Of a stretch of 64,000 bases of DNA, positions 11,147 to 21,899 are shown in pieces. The number at the start of each line of letters is the position of its first letter. Positions within the stretch are counted from its first letter, which is position 1. The translations under genes and the position numbers were made by a program. The DNA is from Ophioceras dolichostomum (Eukaryota > Ascomycota > Sordariomycetes > Magnaporthales > Ophioceraceae), in contig PYST01000026.1 of the NCBI GenBank assembly GCA_003049485.1, positions 62,001-126,000 of the forward strand. Direction: 5' to 3'. Below the pieces are notes generated by a model. That model searched no databases. It was not told where the DNA came from and worked only from the letters and a program-made list of their open reading frames with translations.

Positions 11147-14138
11147 ATGGCGCCAGCACAGGATACTCCGTTCCGCTCGGCGGACATGAGTATGGTGCAG
11201 CTGTACATTTCTAATGAAATCGGAAGAGAGGTCGTCAACGCTCTCGGGGAGATCGGCCTAGTTCAGTTCCGCGATGTATGTCTGCTGCCCCTGCTCCCCT
11301 CTCGGACGAACACGGGCTTCGGAGTACTAACGACATTTCTAGCTAAACGGCGACCTGAACGCTTTCCAAAGGGTATTTACCCAAGAGATTCGAAGACTCG
11401 ACAATGTCGAACGCCAGCTGCGTATGCCTTGCTCTCCTAGTTTCCCGTTTCTCTCTGCCTAGGTCGCTCTTCAGCTCGTCTTGGCCACGGTCGACACATA
11501 CACATCGTGACCGAAGCTATACATCTCGCTAACAAAATTAATTCATCAAACAGGCTACTTCTACGCCCAGATGGAGAAAGTGGGCATTCCACTTCGGAAG
11601 CTAGACCTCGACGTCGAAACTCTTGCGCCGCCGAGCACGTCCGAGATCGACGAGCTGGCAGACAGGAGCCAGAGCCTGGAGCAACGCATCTTCCAGCTGA
11701 ACGACAGCTACGAAACGCTCAAGCGGCGCGAGGTCGAGCTGACTGAGTGGCGATGGGTGCTGAAGGAGGCCGGCGGCTTCTTCGATCGGGCGCATGGGAA
11801 CGTGGAGGAGATCCGAGCCTCGACGGACAACGACGATGCTCCCCTGCTGCAGGACGTGGAGCAGCACAACCAAGCGCCCGATGTGGAGCGCTCGTTCTCG
11901 GGCCTCAACATCGGGTTCGTGGCCGGCGTGATTCAACGGGACCGTGTGGCCGCGTTCGAGCGCATCCTGTGGCGGACGCTGCGTGGCAACCTGTATATGA
12001 ACCAGTCTGAGATTGCCGAGCCGCTGACGGATCCGAGCAACAACGAACCTGTGCGCAAGAACGTGTTCGTAATCTTCGCGCACGGCAAGGAGATCCTGGC
12101 CAAGATCCGCAAGATCTCGGAGTCCATGGGCGCCGACGTCTACAACGTGGACGAGAACGCCGATCTGCGCCGCGACCAGATCTTCGAGGTCAACGCCCGC
12201 CTGGGCGATGTGCAGAACGTGCTCCGGAACACCCAGCAGACCCTCGAGGCCGAGCTTGCCCAGATCTCGCAGTCTCTGGCCGCCTGGATGGTGCTCGTGG
12301 CCAAGGAGAAGGCCGTCTACGAGACGCTGAACCTCTTCTCGTACGACCGCGCCCGTCGCACCCTCATCGCCGAGGGCTGGTGCCCGAGGAACGATCTGCC
12401 CCTGATCCGCACGACATTGCAGGACGTCACCAACCGCGCGGGACTCTCGATCCCTTCCATCATCAACGAGATCCGCTCCAACAAGACGCCGCCGACCTAC
12501 CTCAAGACCAACAAGTTCACCGACGCCTTCCAAACCATCGTCAACGCCTACGGCACGGCCACCTACCAGGAGGTAAACCCTGCCCTGCCCGTCATCGTCA
12601 CATTCCCCTTCCTGTTCGCCGTCATGTTCGGTGACCTGGGCCACGCTACCATCATGCTTAGCGCCGCGGCAGCCATGATCTACTGGGAGAAGCCGCTAAA
12701 GAAGGTCAGCTTTGAGCTGTTCGCCATGATCTTCTATGGCCGATACATCGCACTCGTCATGGCCGTCTTCTCCGTCTTCACTGGTCTCATCTACAACGAC
12801 ATCTTCTCCAAGTCCATGACGCTCTTCCCCAGCGCTTGGGAGTGGGACGTGCCAAAGGACTTCAAGGACGGCGACACCATTACGGCCCATCTCAAGGGCA
12901 GCGGCCGGTACCCGTTCGGCCTGGACTGGATGTGGCACGGCACCGAGAACGACCTGCTCTTCACAAATAGCTATAAGATGAAGATGAGCATCATCCTGGG
13001 GTGGGCGCACATGACGTACTCGCTATGCATCTCGTACATCAACGCCCGCCACTTCAAGAAGCCCATCGACATCTGGGGCAACTTCGTGCCCGGCATGATC
13101 TTCTTCCAGTCCATCTTTGGCTACCTGGTCGTCTGCATCATCTACAAGTGGACCGTCAACTGGGAGGCCGCGGGCAAGCCGCCTCCGGGCTTGCTCAACA
13201 TGCTGATCTACATGTTCCTGCAGCCGGGGACCCTGGACATGGAGCTGTACCCGGGCCAGAAGGGCGTGCAGATCTGCTTGCTCCTCCTGGCGTTCGTGCA
13301 GGTCCCCATCCTGCTCTTCCTCAAGCCGTTCTACCTGCGCTGGGAGCACAACCAGGCCCGCGCCAAGGGCTACAGGGGCATCGGGGAGCGGTCGCGGGTT
13401 AGTGCCCTGGACGGCGACGACGACGATGACGACAATGGTCATGCTGCCGCTGGCACCAGCGGCGGCAATGGGCGGCATAGCCTGGAGTCGGACGGTGGCG
13501 AGGGCGTGGCGATGCTGACGCAGAACATTGCGGAGGATGAGGAGCATGAAGAGTTTGAGTTTAGTGAGGTTATGATCCATCAGGTCATTCACACTATCGG
13601 TAAGGCTATTTTCCATCTCTCGTTGGTTTACTTATGAGAAAAACATACATAAGGACACTTCGTTGCTAACCCCGGATTGCCAAAACACTTCTAGAATTCT
13701 GCCTCAACTGTGTCTCCCACACGGCCTCGTACCTGCGTCTATGGGCCTTGTCGCTCGCTCACCAGCAGCTCAGCGCTGTGCTCTGGTCGATGACGCTGGG
13801 TCCGTCCCTGAAGATGAAGGGCGTCTCGGGTGCCATCTTCTTGGTTGTCACGTTCTTCATGTTCTTCTCGCTGAGCTGCATCATCCTCATTGTCATGGAG
13901 GGTGTTTCTGCCATGCTTCACTGTGAGTTTTTTTTTTCTTCGCCGACTTTTCTACGAATTGCTCCGTTCCTTTGTATGTGGCATAGACTAATCAGGCTTT
14001 CTCCTGTTTCCAGCTCTTCGTCTCGCATGGGTCGAGTCGTTCTCCAAGTTCGCGGAGTTTGCGGGTTGGCCGTTCGCGCCGTTCTCGTTTACGCAGATGT
14101 TAGAAGACTCGGAAGAGTTGAAAGAGTATATGGGTTGA
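11147..14138 (+). CDS. VPH1: V-type proton ATPase subunit a
   Basis: Five exons, 11147-11275, 11343-11421, 11554-13599, 13695-13922 and 14014-14138, give 868 residues, the usual family length (yeast Vph1 840). The N-terminal half is the cytosolic arm (RSADMSMVQLYISNEIGREV, LRYFYAQMEK). The C-terminal half has about eight membrane segments. The essential transmembrane arginine (yeast R735) is R766 in SYLRLWALSLAHQQLS, with H774 and E820 (yeast H743, E789) at matching spacing. An acidic, Gly-rich loop (DGDDDDDDNGH) sits between membrane segments. The protein carries protons through the Vo sector to acidify vacuoles and Golgi/endosomes. Filamentous fungi usually have one a subunit instead of yeast's Vph1/Stv1 pair, so the yeast symbol marks homology only. 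Confidence 0.97.
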
Positions 14139-14795
14139 ACAATGAACAACCTTTTCTCTTCTCTTTTTCAGTCGTTTGTCGTTTCAGTTTCTCGTTTGTC
14201 TTTTTTGGTATTTTGGTGTACTACTTGCTACAAAACCCAACTGTACTCGAATCATCTTCTCCTTGTGTCGTCCTCTCATATTATTTTCGCTTGGGCATGC
14301 ATGTCCGTCTCTCTACTGATTTTGCCTGGCTCGTGCTGCCGTGTAAGGTACTGTTGGGAGAAGGGTATTGGAATTAAAGGGGGTAGATATAGCAAAGAGA
14401 ACGCAATCGTAGAGCGGTGTGTTGCCAGGTTCCTTTTTTGCCCACGTCCGGCTTAAGTGACGGTATGCTGTATTGATTCATTGGACGGTCCTGTCCCAGT
14501 CATGAGGGCACAGGCACGAACGGAGTACAGATGCTAGATTCATTCGCTAATGCCAGCATAAAACCCTCGCGGAGCTGTAGCATCTCACCGCCCTCGTTCG
14601 TTTAAGGATTAGCTTAGGTAAGCAACAGCAGAAATCCCCCCTCCCCCCACAGAAAGGGCTTCGGTTAATTATCGGCCCACACACATACTGAACATGCAGA
14701 TTCTTTTTTCGAGTTGAGCTTCATTTTCTCAACCCGACACCTTGACGAGAATCTTCACATCTCCCGCCTAGCTCCCATTTCAACAGTAAGTCACA
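14139..14795. promoter_or_regulatory. Intergenic: V-ATPase 3' flank and RPL26 promoter
   Basis: Tandem orientation, 657 bases. The first about 300 bases are T-rich and look like 3' UTR. The segment 14700-14795 is the probable RPL26 leader, ending in a pyrimidine/CAACAG context just before the ATG. No individual operator was recognised. Confidence 0.45.
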
Positions 14796-15395
14796 ATGGT
14801 CAAGGTCAGCAAAGGTACGCATCATATCAATCATTCTCTTCTTCTCCTCTCCCCCTGTTTCTTTCGGGCGATTGTCTAACAATGCCTCACTCCAACCACA
14901 GCCATCCATCACTCCCGGCGCAAGTCGCGGAAGGCGCATTTCAGCGCGCCGTCTAGCGTCCGGCGCACTATCATGAGCGCTCCATTGAGCAAGGAGCTGC
15001 GCGAGAAGTACAATGTAAGATCCATCCCCTCTTTCCCTCGTCTCGTCGACCTCGTAAACCGAACGGGCCTCGACGACATTGAGACTCACACGCGACGAAC
15101 TTCGCAGGTCCGGAGCATTCCTATCCGCAAGGACGATGAGGTTACTATCGTCCGCGGCAGCCAGAAGGATAAGGAGGGCAAGGTCACCTCGGTGTACCGC
15201 CTCAAGTACGTGATCCACGTCGAGCGCGTCACTCGCGAGAAGGCCACCGGCGCCACCGTCCCCATCGGCATCCACCCCAGCAACGTCGTCATCACCAAGC
15301 TTAAGCTGGACAAGGACCGGGAGGCCATCCTGGAGCGCACCAAGAACGGCCGTGAGGCTGCGTTGAAGTCCAAGGGCAAGGCCGCCAACAAATAA
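14796..15395 (+). CDS. RPL26: 60S ribosomal protein uL24 (L26)
   Basis: Three exons, 14796-14814, 14902-15014 and 15108-15395, give 139 residues. The first exon encodes only six codons plus one base (MVKVSKA), a common layout for fungal ribosomal protein genes. Family landmarks are RRKSRKAHFSAPSSVRR, MSAPLSKELREKY, the KOW motif IPIRKDDEVTIVRG and VPIGIHPSNVVITKL. The protein sits near the polypeptide exit tunnel of the large subunit. The length agrees with eukaryotic L26 (about 127-145 residues). All three introns-exon junctions keep frame and have canonical GT-AG ends. Confidence 0.97.
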
Positions 15396-16637
15396 GCGAT
15401 GACCTCCCTCAACAAGACCAAAAATTCATAAACAAAACAACGAAATCGGCTACGACGACCTCGGACGATGGCTCCTTTTCTTCTCGATGATACCTACCTG
15501 CCTTCGACTTCTTCTTTTCTTCTCTGTTCACAACTTCGGCGTCAGCAAATCTTTTCGGCATTTCTCATCGCCTTCCAGCACTTCCGGCACGGACGGCTTC
15601 GACATGGGGCTTGGGCGCGAAAAGGGTTGGTTGGGGGGCAACTGAACCACACAAAAATGAGTCGTATGGGAAACGACAACTAGGACACAACCACAAACAA
15701 AGAATCGAGTCACTCTGTTGCTCAATGGCCATTTCACATATTCAGAAAGACGCACCGTGCCTCTTTTCGCTGTGTGAAGTGCTCCATGGGAGGTTCTCCC
15801 GAAGTTTCCTTGAGGTGCTGCAAAGAGCAAGCTGCATCTCGGCGTCCACGACGGGGGGGCCTCGTTGCTCATCATCTATGCCGTGCATGCTAACTGCTAA
15901 CCCCTCAGCCAGCATTCTGATCTTGAGATGTTGTCTCTATGCTGTTGCCAACAAGTGTTGGGCAGCACGCCCGCGCTTGAGCAAGCTTGCCAGCAGCGTG
16001 GGAGATGGACATGCGGCTTTCATCTTCCACTTCCAATCTGTTCAGTCCGGCATCGTCTTGTTTCTGGCTTGTAAGTCGTAGTTTTTCCTTTGCCGTCTCG
16101 TTTTCACACCCACTCCCCTGTCCGCTGGGCTATCTCCGCGTCAACCACAAAGCTCCATGGTTCTCGAGGTATACGACTAGCGAAGAGCAAACCGGCTCGG
16201 GAAAGCATTTGAATCACCGCTTCCCGTGCTCTCGCCTGCAGACTTTCGTCGGAGGGGGCTTCGGCCGCGCATGACAACGAAGGTTTGATGGTGAGGTACA
16301 GGTTCATGCACTTCAGATGGTCCAGATGGTCCTCGGTCGTGTCTCGTAGGTGTGTAGATGGTTCCTGAATAAGGTACCTAGGTGGCTTTGAAAGGCAGTC
16401 GATACAATACAAATCCAGCTCTCTGATACTTCTAGTTATATGAAAGATTTTAGTCGGTAGTAGTGCCTCAATTGTTACGCAAGACTCGTCAACTGACTCC
16501 CAAGAATAACCCTACAATCTTTTCCTTCCTGTGATCTATTCCAACCCAGAACTCCTTCAACCGACATAACTGGCGAAGGAACGTGATCAAAGAACGAAAG
16601 AAAGTAAGTAAAAAGTGATATGAGGCTGGTAATGAAA
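15396..16637. other. Intergenic between convergent RPL26 and alkyltransferase genes
   Basis: The 1.2-kb spacer has no supported gene. It contains the compound motif GGTACCTAGGTGG at 16373-16385, one member of a dispersed palindrome-like family seen in other spacers of this window. Confidence 0.5.
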
Positions 16638-17216
16638 TCAATGAAATGTCGCAAACGGAGTCCCGAGCACGACCCGACCACCCGCATCAAGCTTGACGCC
16701 CTCCTTCCTCAACAGCCCACGCTTCTCGTCCAGCGTGATGCCCTCCCCATCGCGGGGCCACTTGCCCTTGAAGCCGCCCAGCCCGCCGCCGGACGCCACG
16801 ACGCGGTGGCACGGCACCTGCGGGGCAAAGGGGTTCCGGCGCAGAGCGTTGCCGACCGCTCGGGGAGACGACCCCAGGTGCGCGGCCAGCTCGCCGTAGG
16901 TCGAGACGCGGCCGCGCGGGATCTGGCAGAGGAGGGACCACACCTTCTTCTCGAAGGGGGTGCGGTTTGAGGCGGCGATGCGGCGGAGCTGGAGTTGCAT
17001 TTCTTGTTGCTCTTCTTGGAGCATGTGGTCTGGTGATGTTGTGGTGGCGGTTATGGGTAGTGATGGTGATGGTGGTGGTGATGACGATGGCTGGTCTGCC
17101 TTTTTGGCCGTCTTCGTAGTTGATGCCGTGGTCCTCTTTTTGTGCTGCGGCTCTGGCTCTGACTCTGTGCTGGTGGCCTCTGTCGTCCCCTTGCGCTTGA
17201 CGCCTGCGACTGCCAT
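16638..17216 (-). CDS. MGT1: O6-alkylguanine-DNA alkyltransferase (MGMT)
   Basis: Intronless, 192 residues, starting at the only upstream ATG of the frame (MAVAGVKRKG). The first about 70 residues are Ser/Thr/Pro/Lys-rich and not conserved. From residue 86 comes the alkyltransferase C-terminal domain: TPFEKKVWSLLCQIPRGRV, the recognition helix region AVGNALRRNP with the arginine finger, and PCHRVV with the acceptor cysteine at residue 136. The enzyme transfers the O6-alkyl group of guanine irreversibly to that cysteine in the nucleus, a suicide repair reaction. Length matches yeast Mgt1 (188), but there is no recognisable methyltransferase N-terminal fold; the low-complexity N terminus takes its place, so it may be closer to the compact alkyltransferase-domain proteins. 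Neighbour on the right is divergent. Confidence 0.9.
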   Translation of the reverse strand: MAVAGVKRKGTTEATSTESEPEPQHKKRTTASTTKTAKKADQPSSSPPPSPSLPITATTTSPDHMLQEEQQEMQLQLRRIAASNRTPFEKKVWSLLCQIPRGRVSTYGELAAHLGSSPRAVGNALRRNPFAPQVPCHRVVASGGGLGGFKGKWPRDGEGITLDEKRGLLRKEGVKLDAGGRVVLGTPFATFH

Positions 17217-18310
17217 TGAGGGAAGCGCTTTGTTCTTGGAGGATGGTGGTGGGGGGATTGTGTAAGTGGTTGTCAGTACAGGAAAGTGGTTTGCGGAAGC
17301 TTGGAGAGGTTCGAAGTTGATGATCACAGTGCTTTTATGCACAGAATCAGGGGGTAAGATTCGAAGATGAATTAACTGGCGAACAACATCTGCATGTCGA
17401 CTCGAAGGGCGCGCAGGGAGACGTGCTCCGACACGCGACTGCTCGGAGACCGACCTTGTGCTCCGACGCGCAGTCACGTGATTCCATATCGATCGTCTGC
17501 ATTTCCCTTGTAAATTGAACCCTCCCCATCTTCATACCAGTCATCAGGAAGTTTTTGTCGCCCACGAAAGCGTTGATGACTTACATGTTCAAATCATGTC
17601 TTAAATGCAGAACAGCTGCACTTCTGCAGTCCGGCCACGCAAACAGGGCGACGTCTGATGCGCCGGGCTGCAGATGCCCAAACCCCACCTCGTTGCGCGA
17701 AGGTGTATGGAGGCCTCTTCCGAGTGGAAGAAGCGGGAGCTGTTGGTGCTCGTCGCATTGGAGAGACCCTTTTGTGGTGCAGCCTGCTATCGTACTGGCC
17801 GCAGCTAGGCTGCCTCCGCACATCGACGAGTAAGTTCGCGAAATGGGAAGTCGAGGGAAGGGCTTTTTTTTTGGCTCATTTGTTTAGGTGCATTTGCGCA
17901 CACACACTTATTTGCACACTTACACGTATGCACACACCGCTTCATGTGTTCGTTTTTTCGGTTGACGTTTGGGCCGAGTCCATTGGCGTACAAGTGACGG
18001 ATTGCTCGCCCTGTTGGCGCCCAGTTTCCTGGACCCCTTTGTCTCTTTGGGGGCGGACTTGATTTGCGCCTGTGTCTGTGTCGCTGTCCTCGGGCAGCTC
18101 CCAGCCGGATTCCCTGACACCGGCGACGGGGAATGACTGAAGGAGGATAAGTGTGTACGAAGCAGAGGGAAACACGAAGAGGATATATATTTCTGCCTTG
18201 TTGTCCGCTCTCCCTCCTCACGCAGCAAGCACTGTTCTTTCATTTACGTGTCAGCTTTTCCCTCCTAAAGCAGCTTGCTGCTTCTCTTCCCTTTTCCCTC
18301 ATTTTGCTAT
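17217..18310. promoter_or_regulatory. Divergent intergenic region, MGT1 (-) / Cys-His module gene (+)
   Basis: The 1094-base divergent spacer must contain both promoters. The segment 18180-18310, just before the plus-strand ATG, is pyrimidine-rich. A run of CACA/TTTGCACAC-type repeats lies at about 17895-17940. No defined binding site was recognised. Confidence 0.45.
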
Positions 18311-20695
18311 ATGGCCGCCGCCATGATCTGCGAGGGTTCGGGCTGCAAGGCGGAAGCCACCTACAAGACGCGCAATATTGGTGCTCCGGGGGTGCCACCA
18401 AACCCCGGTCAGCCGGGACCTTTCTTCCAGGAAAGAATCCCGTCCAGATTCTGCAGATGGCGTGAGTGTAACTCTATGTTGTCCTCGGGTATAATGATCA
18501 GCCGCCAGTTGTGATGCCTGCCACAGACCGGCTGGGTTACTAAGCACTCAGTCCACCGGCGAGGTGATGTGGGAGGAGATAATAACACGGCGCTGTTCCA
18601 TATCATCAGACACCTGCGAGCACTTCTTCCGCCAGGAAGAATGTAGATTCAAGAAGCCGCGCTTTGACGCCGTCTGCCCTCATCGTACGTACATCTCCTC
18701 CTATCCGTTTAACGTCGCACTAGTCCAGTCCTCTGGAATGCGTCGGGGCTAACGCGAAAGGAACGCAGACGCTCAATGCCCAATCGCAGGCTGCTTCGAG
18801 GGCAGAGGCACTTACACGGACCCGGAGGCGGATCAGGGAGGCACATCGACCCCTAGCTTTCTCAGATATGACCTCTGCCCGCAACGTTAGTCAGCCCTCA
18901 AGACTCGGCCATCTCGCCGACATGTATGGACTTAGGTTAATCACGGCTGTGCGCGGAGTTCACACTTACACTCGGCGTGTTACGCTTGTTCCCAGATACA
19001 TGCACCGTACCGCGCTGTCCACTGCGACGACACCAGATCCACGTTAACGCGCCCCTCTTGCCTTTCTGCACTGCACGTGAGTCTTAACGCCAGCATTGGC
19101 CTACCCGGCTCTCTTCAGTCGTGAGATCTCCTTCGACTAACTATTCACCTTAAACAGACTTCTGCCCGATCGAGGGTTGTACCAAGCGTCGTATCGATCA
19201 ACAGCGGGCCTATTGCCCCATTCGTGAGTTCGCTCCCCCATTCTCTTGTGCTAGTTCGGACGTGTAGAGTTCCTAGCTCATAGAGTGACGATGGTATTCC
19301 CGTAACGAAAAGACAAGTGTGGCATCCCTGAGTGCCACCAACCTGTGGAGGCAACGTTCGGCCTCTGCCGCGACCGTAAGCTCATTTCCGCCTCTATACT
19401 CTACTATCCTTTGGATTGTTCCTTGCTAATTGGTTAAATGCCTCTTGTGTTTGCACTAGACATCATCTGCGATCGGCTTGGCTGTCCAAGGGCGAAGCAC
19501 GAGATTTCGTCACTGCCAGGGGCCGATGGTAAGGGTGGCAAGGAGAAGGACGGCACTGCGCACGTGGCCGGCATCATTATCATCCAGCCATCTCCGGGGG
19601 CCGAATTGTCTCCCAAATTAAGACGCTACCATCCGTTCTGCACTGAGCGTAAGCCTCCTTCGGACCATCACAGAGACCTTTCTACCTCTCAAGCCCATCT
19701 GAGTCATGCTAACGATTGTCATTCCTGTCTATCCCGCACGAATAGACGCAACATGTGTGGTGCAAGACTGTACGGGCTTCAGGGTCGCCTCATCGCAGCA
19801 CTGCGAGAAGCATAGCTGCACTGAGCGGAACTGCAATAACAACTCGGAGGGTAAACCATATTGTCCTACCCGTCAGTACTCTCTCCGCTCCAATCTTCTC
19901 TGATTTCCCATCGCTCCGAGCATAACTCTCGGCATGAAGAAAAGGCGAGTACCGATTGTGCTAATAGTCTGACATTCTTATTCGAAACTGGAACCAACAT
20001 AGACCGTTGCCAGTCCCCCTCATGCGACAATCCCACTACCTTCAACAAGAAGATCAAGAACCAGCGCGATTCGTATTGCGGCCTCCGTAAGTGCTTGATC
20101 CCTCTACTGCGGTACCGGTCTCGGTGCGACGGAGAGGAGAGAGACAGAATTTGTTTTGTCAACCTTGTCTTAACTAACGCGCTTCGGCCCTACTAGACAC
20201 CTGCAGGAAGAACGTTTGCCTGGCTGCTGTTGAAGACCTCCAACTGTACTGCAATAAGCGTGAGTTTATGCTTCCATGCTTTTGCCGTCTCGTGGCTGAG
20301 ATGCCCCTCAGCCTTGCATGTTTGCTCGTGTCAATATCTTGCTGATCATGAAACGCTCGACTATGAAACAGACCGGTGCTCCAAGAAGTCCTGTATAGGA
20401 GAGAGGGTAGCAGAGGACCTATGCCTGCCTCGTAAGTCATCCCCTAACTCCCTAACCAACTCACGTACTTGAGGACCTCGAGGGCATGATGTAGTCCACA
20501 TCAGTCGTCTCGCTGCGATGCTAACCAAGTTCGGTCCCGTTTGCAGATCTCAAGAAGCAGAGCGAGAACGCTGGCAAGGCTGAGGCCAAAACCGAGGTGG
20601 ACGAGTGGATCCGCTTGCTCCGGGATAGGGATGATCCGGCACCACACGGCAGGCTGCTGCCGATGATGCTGCCTGAAGACAGGCAAACGGTCTAG
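18311..20695 (+). CDS. Twelve-module Cys/His repeat protein, one exon per module, function unknown
   Basis: I do not recognise this protein. Twelve exons: 18311-18461, 18610-18684, 18769-18885, 18996-19076, 19158-19223, 19313-19375, 19460-19648, 19746-19871, 20003-20086, 20197-20259, 20372-20431, 20547-20695; total 407 residues. Every intron is phase 1 and every internal exon is a multiple of three. Exons 1-11 carry twelve modules of the form C-x4-C-x(9-51)-C-x2-H (C-x8-C in exon 2), for example HFCPIEGC...YCPIH and HRCSKKSC...LCLPH. The final His of each module is encoded across the intron as C|AC or C|AT. Exon 8 holds two modules without an intron between. Exon 12 is a Lys/Glu-rich tail without cysteines (DEWIRLLRDRDD). 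There is no signal peptide or membrane segment. The regular C,C,C,H ligands suggest intracellular zinc knuckles (inference). Confidence 0.85.
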
Positions 20696-21899
20696 CATGA
20701 CAACCTACGTGATGTGCCCGTCCAATTCCGCGAGCAAAAGAGCACCGGGGATAAGAACGCAGGTCTATGGTGGAGGGGGAAGATGATGGGATGGGGTGGT
20801 TGTCCAGGAGGACATATCTGTGCGTGTTTCTTTCCCAATCAATGGCCATAGAGTTATCTGGAGGGAATGTATTCGGGTCATTTTCAAGTTTCAGTTTGGA
20901 AAAGTTGTCAAATATTCTACAGTAAACCCAGGAGGAGAAGCAGGGAACCAAAGGAGTGGAGCGCGAACAGCCTCGTGTAAGCAGCCCAGTTGTATGTGCT
21001 GAGGCCAGATGCCGGAGAACAGATTGAAGAGAGTGCATAATAGGCATAATGTTGGAGGAGCCAAAAAGAGAAGAAAATACACACGCACACATTCGTAGGC
21101 TACCACATAAATCAGCGTAAAATAAAATGGAAAGGTTGATTCTCCATACAGCTCGGGCGAAACGAGTGTGGTGTGTCACGTGATTGACCGTCAGCCTTGG
21201 GCAGTACGCCCGATGCCTTGGACCGCTGGGCTTTGTTCGATGGCGGAGCCTCGCATCCGATCAATGGATGCTATTGTTCTGTGACCTCCCGACTGACCTC
21301 GTGCAGTTGTCATCGACCCCACACCACTTGAACGGCACATCATCATCGTTCGAATCGCGCTCGCCTTTTCGAATCGCCCTGCATCGCTTTTAGCGTTCTC
21401 AATTTAATTTCTCCATTGTCCGTCGCTTCAAATCCATTTCGCGAACTCCTTTGTCGCATCTTCCCAGGCTTCTTTGTTCGCTGTTCGCCCATCAGACCGG
21501 TGGGTCGAACCAACCAGGGCGCGGCATCCAGCAAGCAACAGGGCGTCGTGGTTTCCTGGTGGCTGCCAGCCTTTGTCCAACAACCTTCTTGTTGGGCTTT
21601 GGATTTGGCTCCTCCTGGCTTCCTTTGATGCTCCTCTGCGCCAACCCACAAAGTTCTTGGTCCTTGTCGCCCCTCCGCGCCCAACACAGGTTCCACTGCC
21701 CGCATTGACAAATGTCTTCCACGATCGCGTCCTCCGTTGCCGCACGCTGAATTCCGCCCCCTGGAGAATTTCGGGACCCGCCCATTTGTCCCGCCTCGCA
21801 ACCCCCCAACTTGCGCAGACGAATCCGGCGGCATAACCCAGGGACACACAACCGAAGTAGAATCGGCGAGATCAAGCAAGCTCGTCGCCAAACCCCATC
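20696..21899. other. Intergenic: 3' flank of Cys/His module gene and SPT20 promoter/leader
   Basis: A 1.2-kb spacer in tandem orientation. The part from about 21390 to 21899 is a likely SPT20 leader, with frames that are open on both strands but look unlike proteins. Nothing else was recognised. Confidence 0.45.

Noticed and set aside
11601..12644. 347-codon minus-strand frame opposite the V-ATPase gene
   Set aside because: It is a shadow of the GC-rich coding strand; V-ATPase identity on the plus strand is certain.
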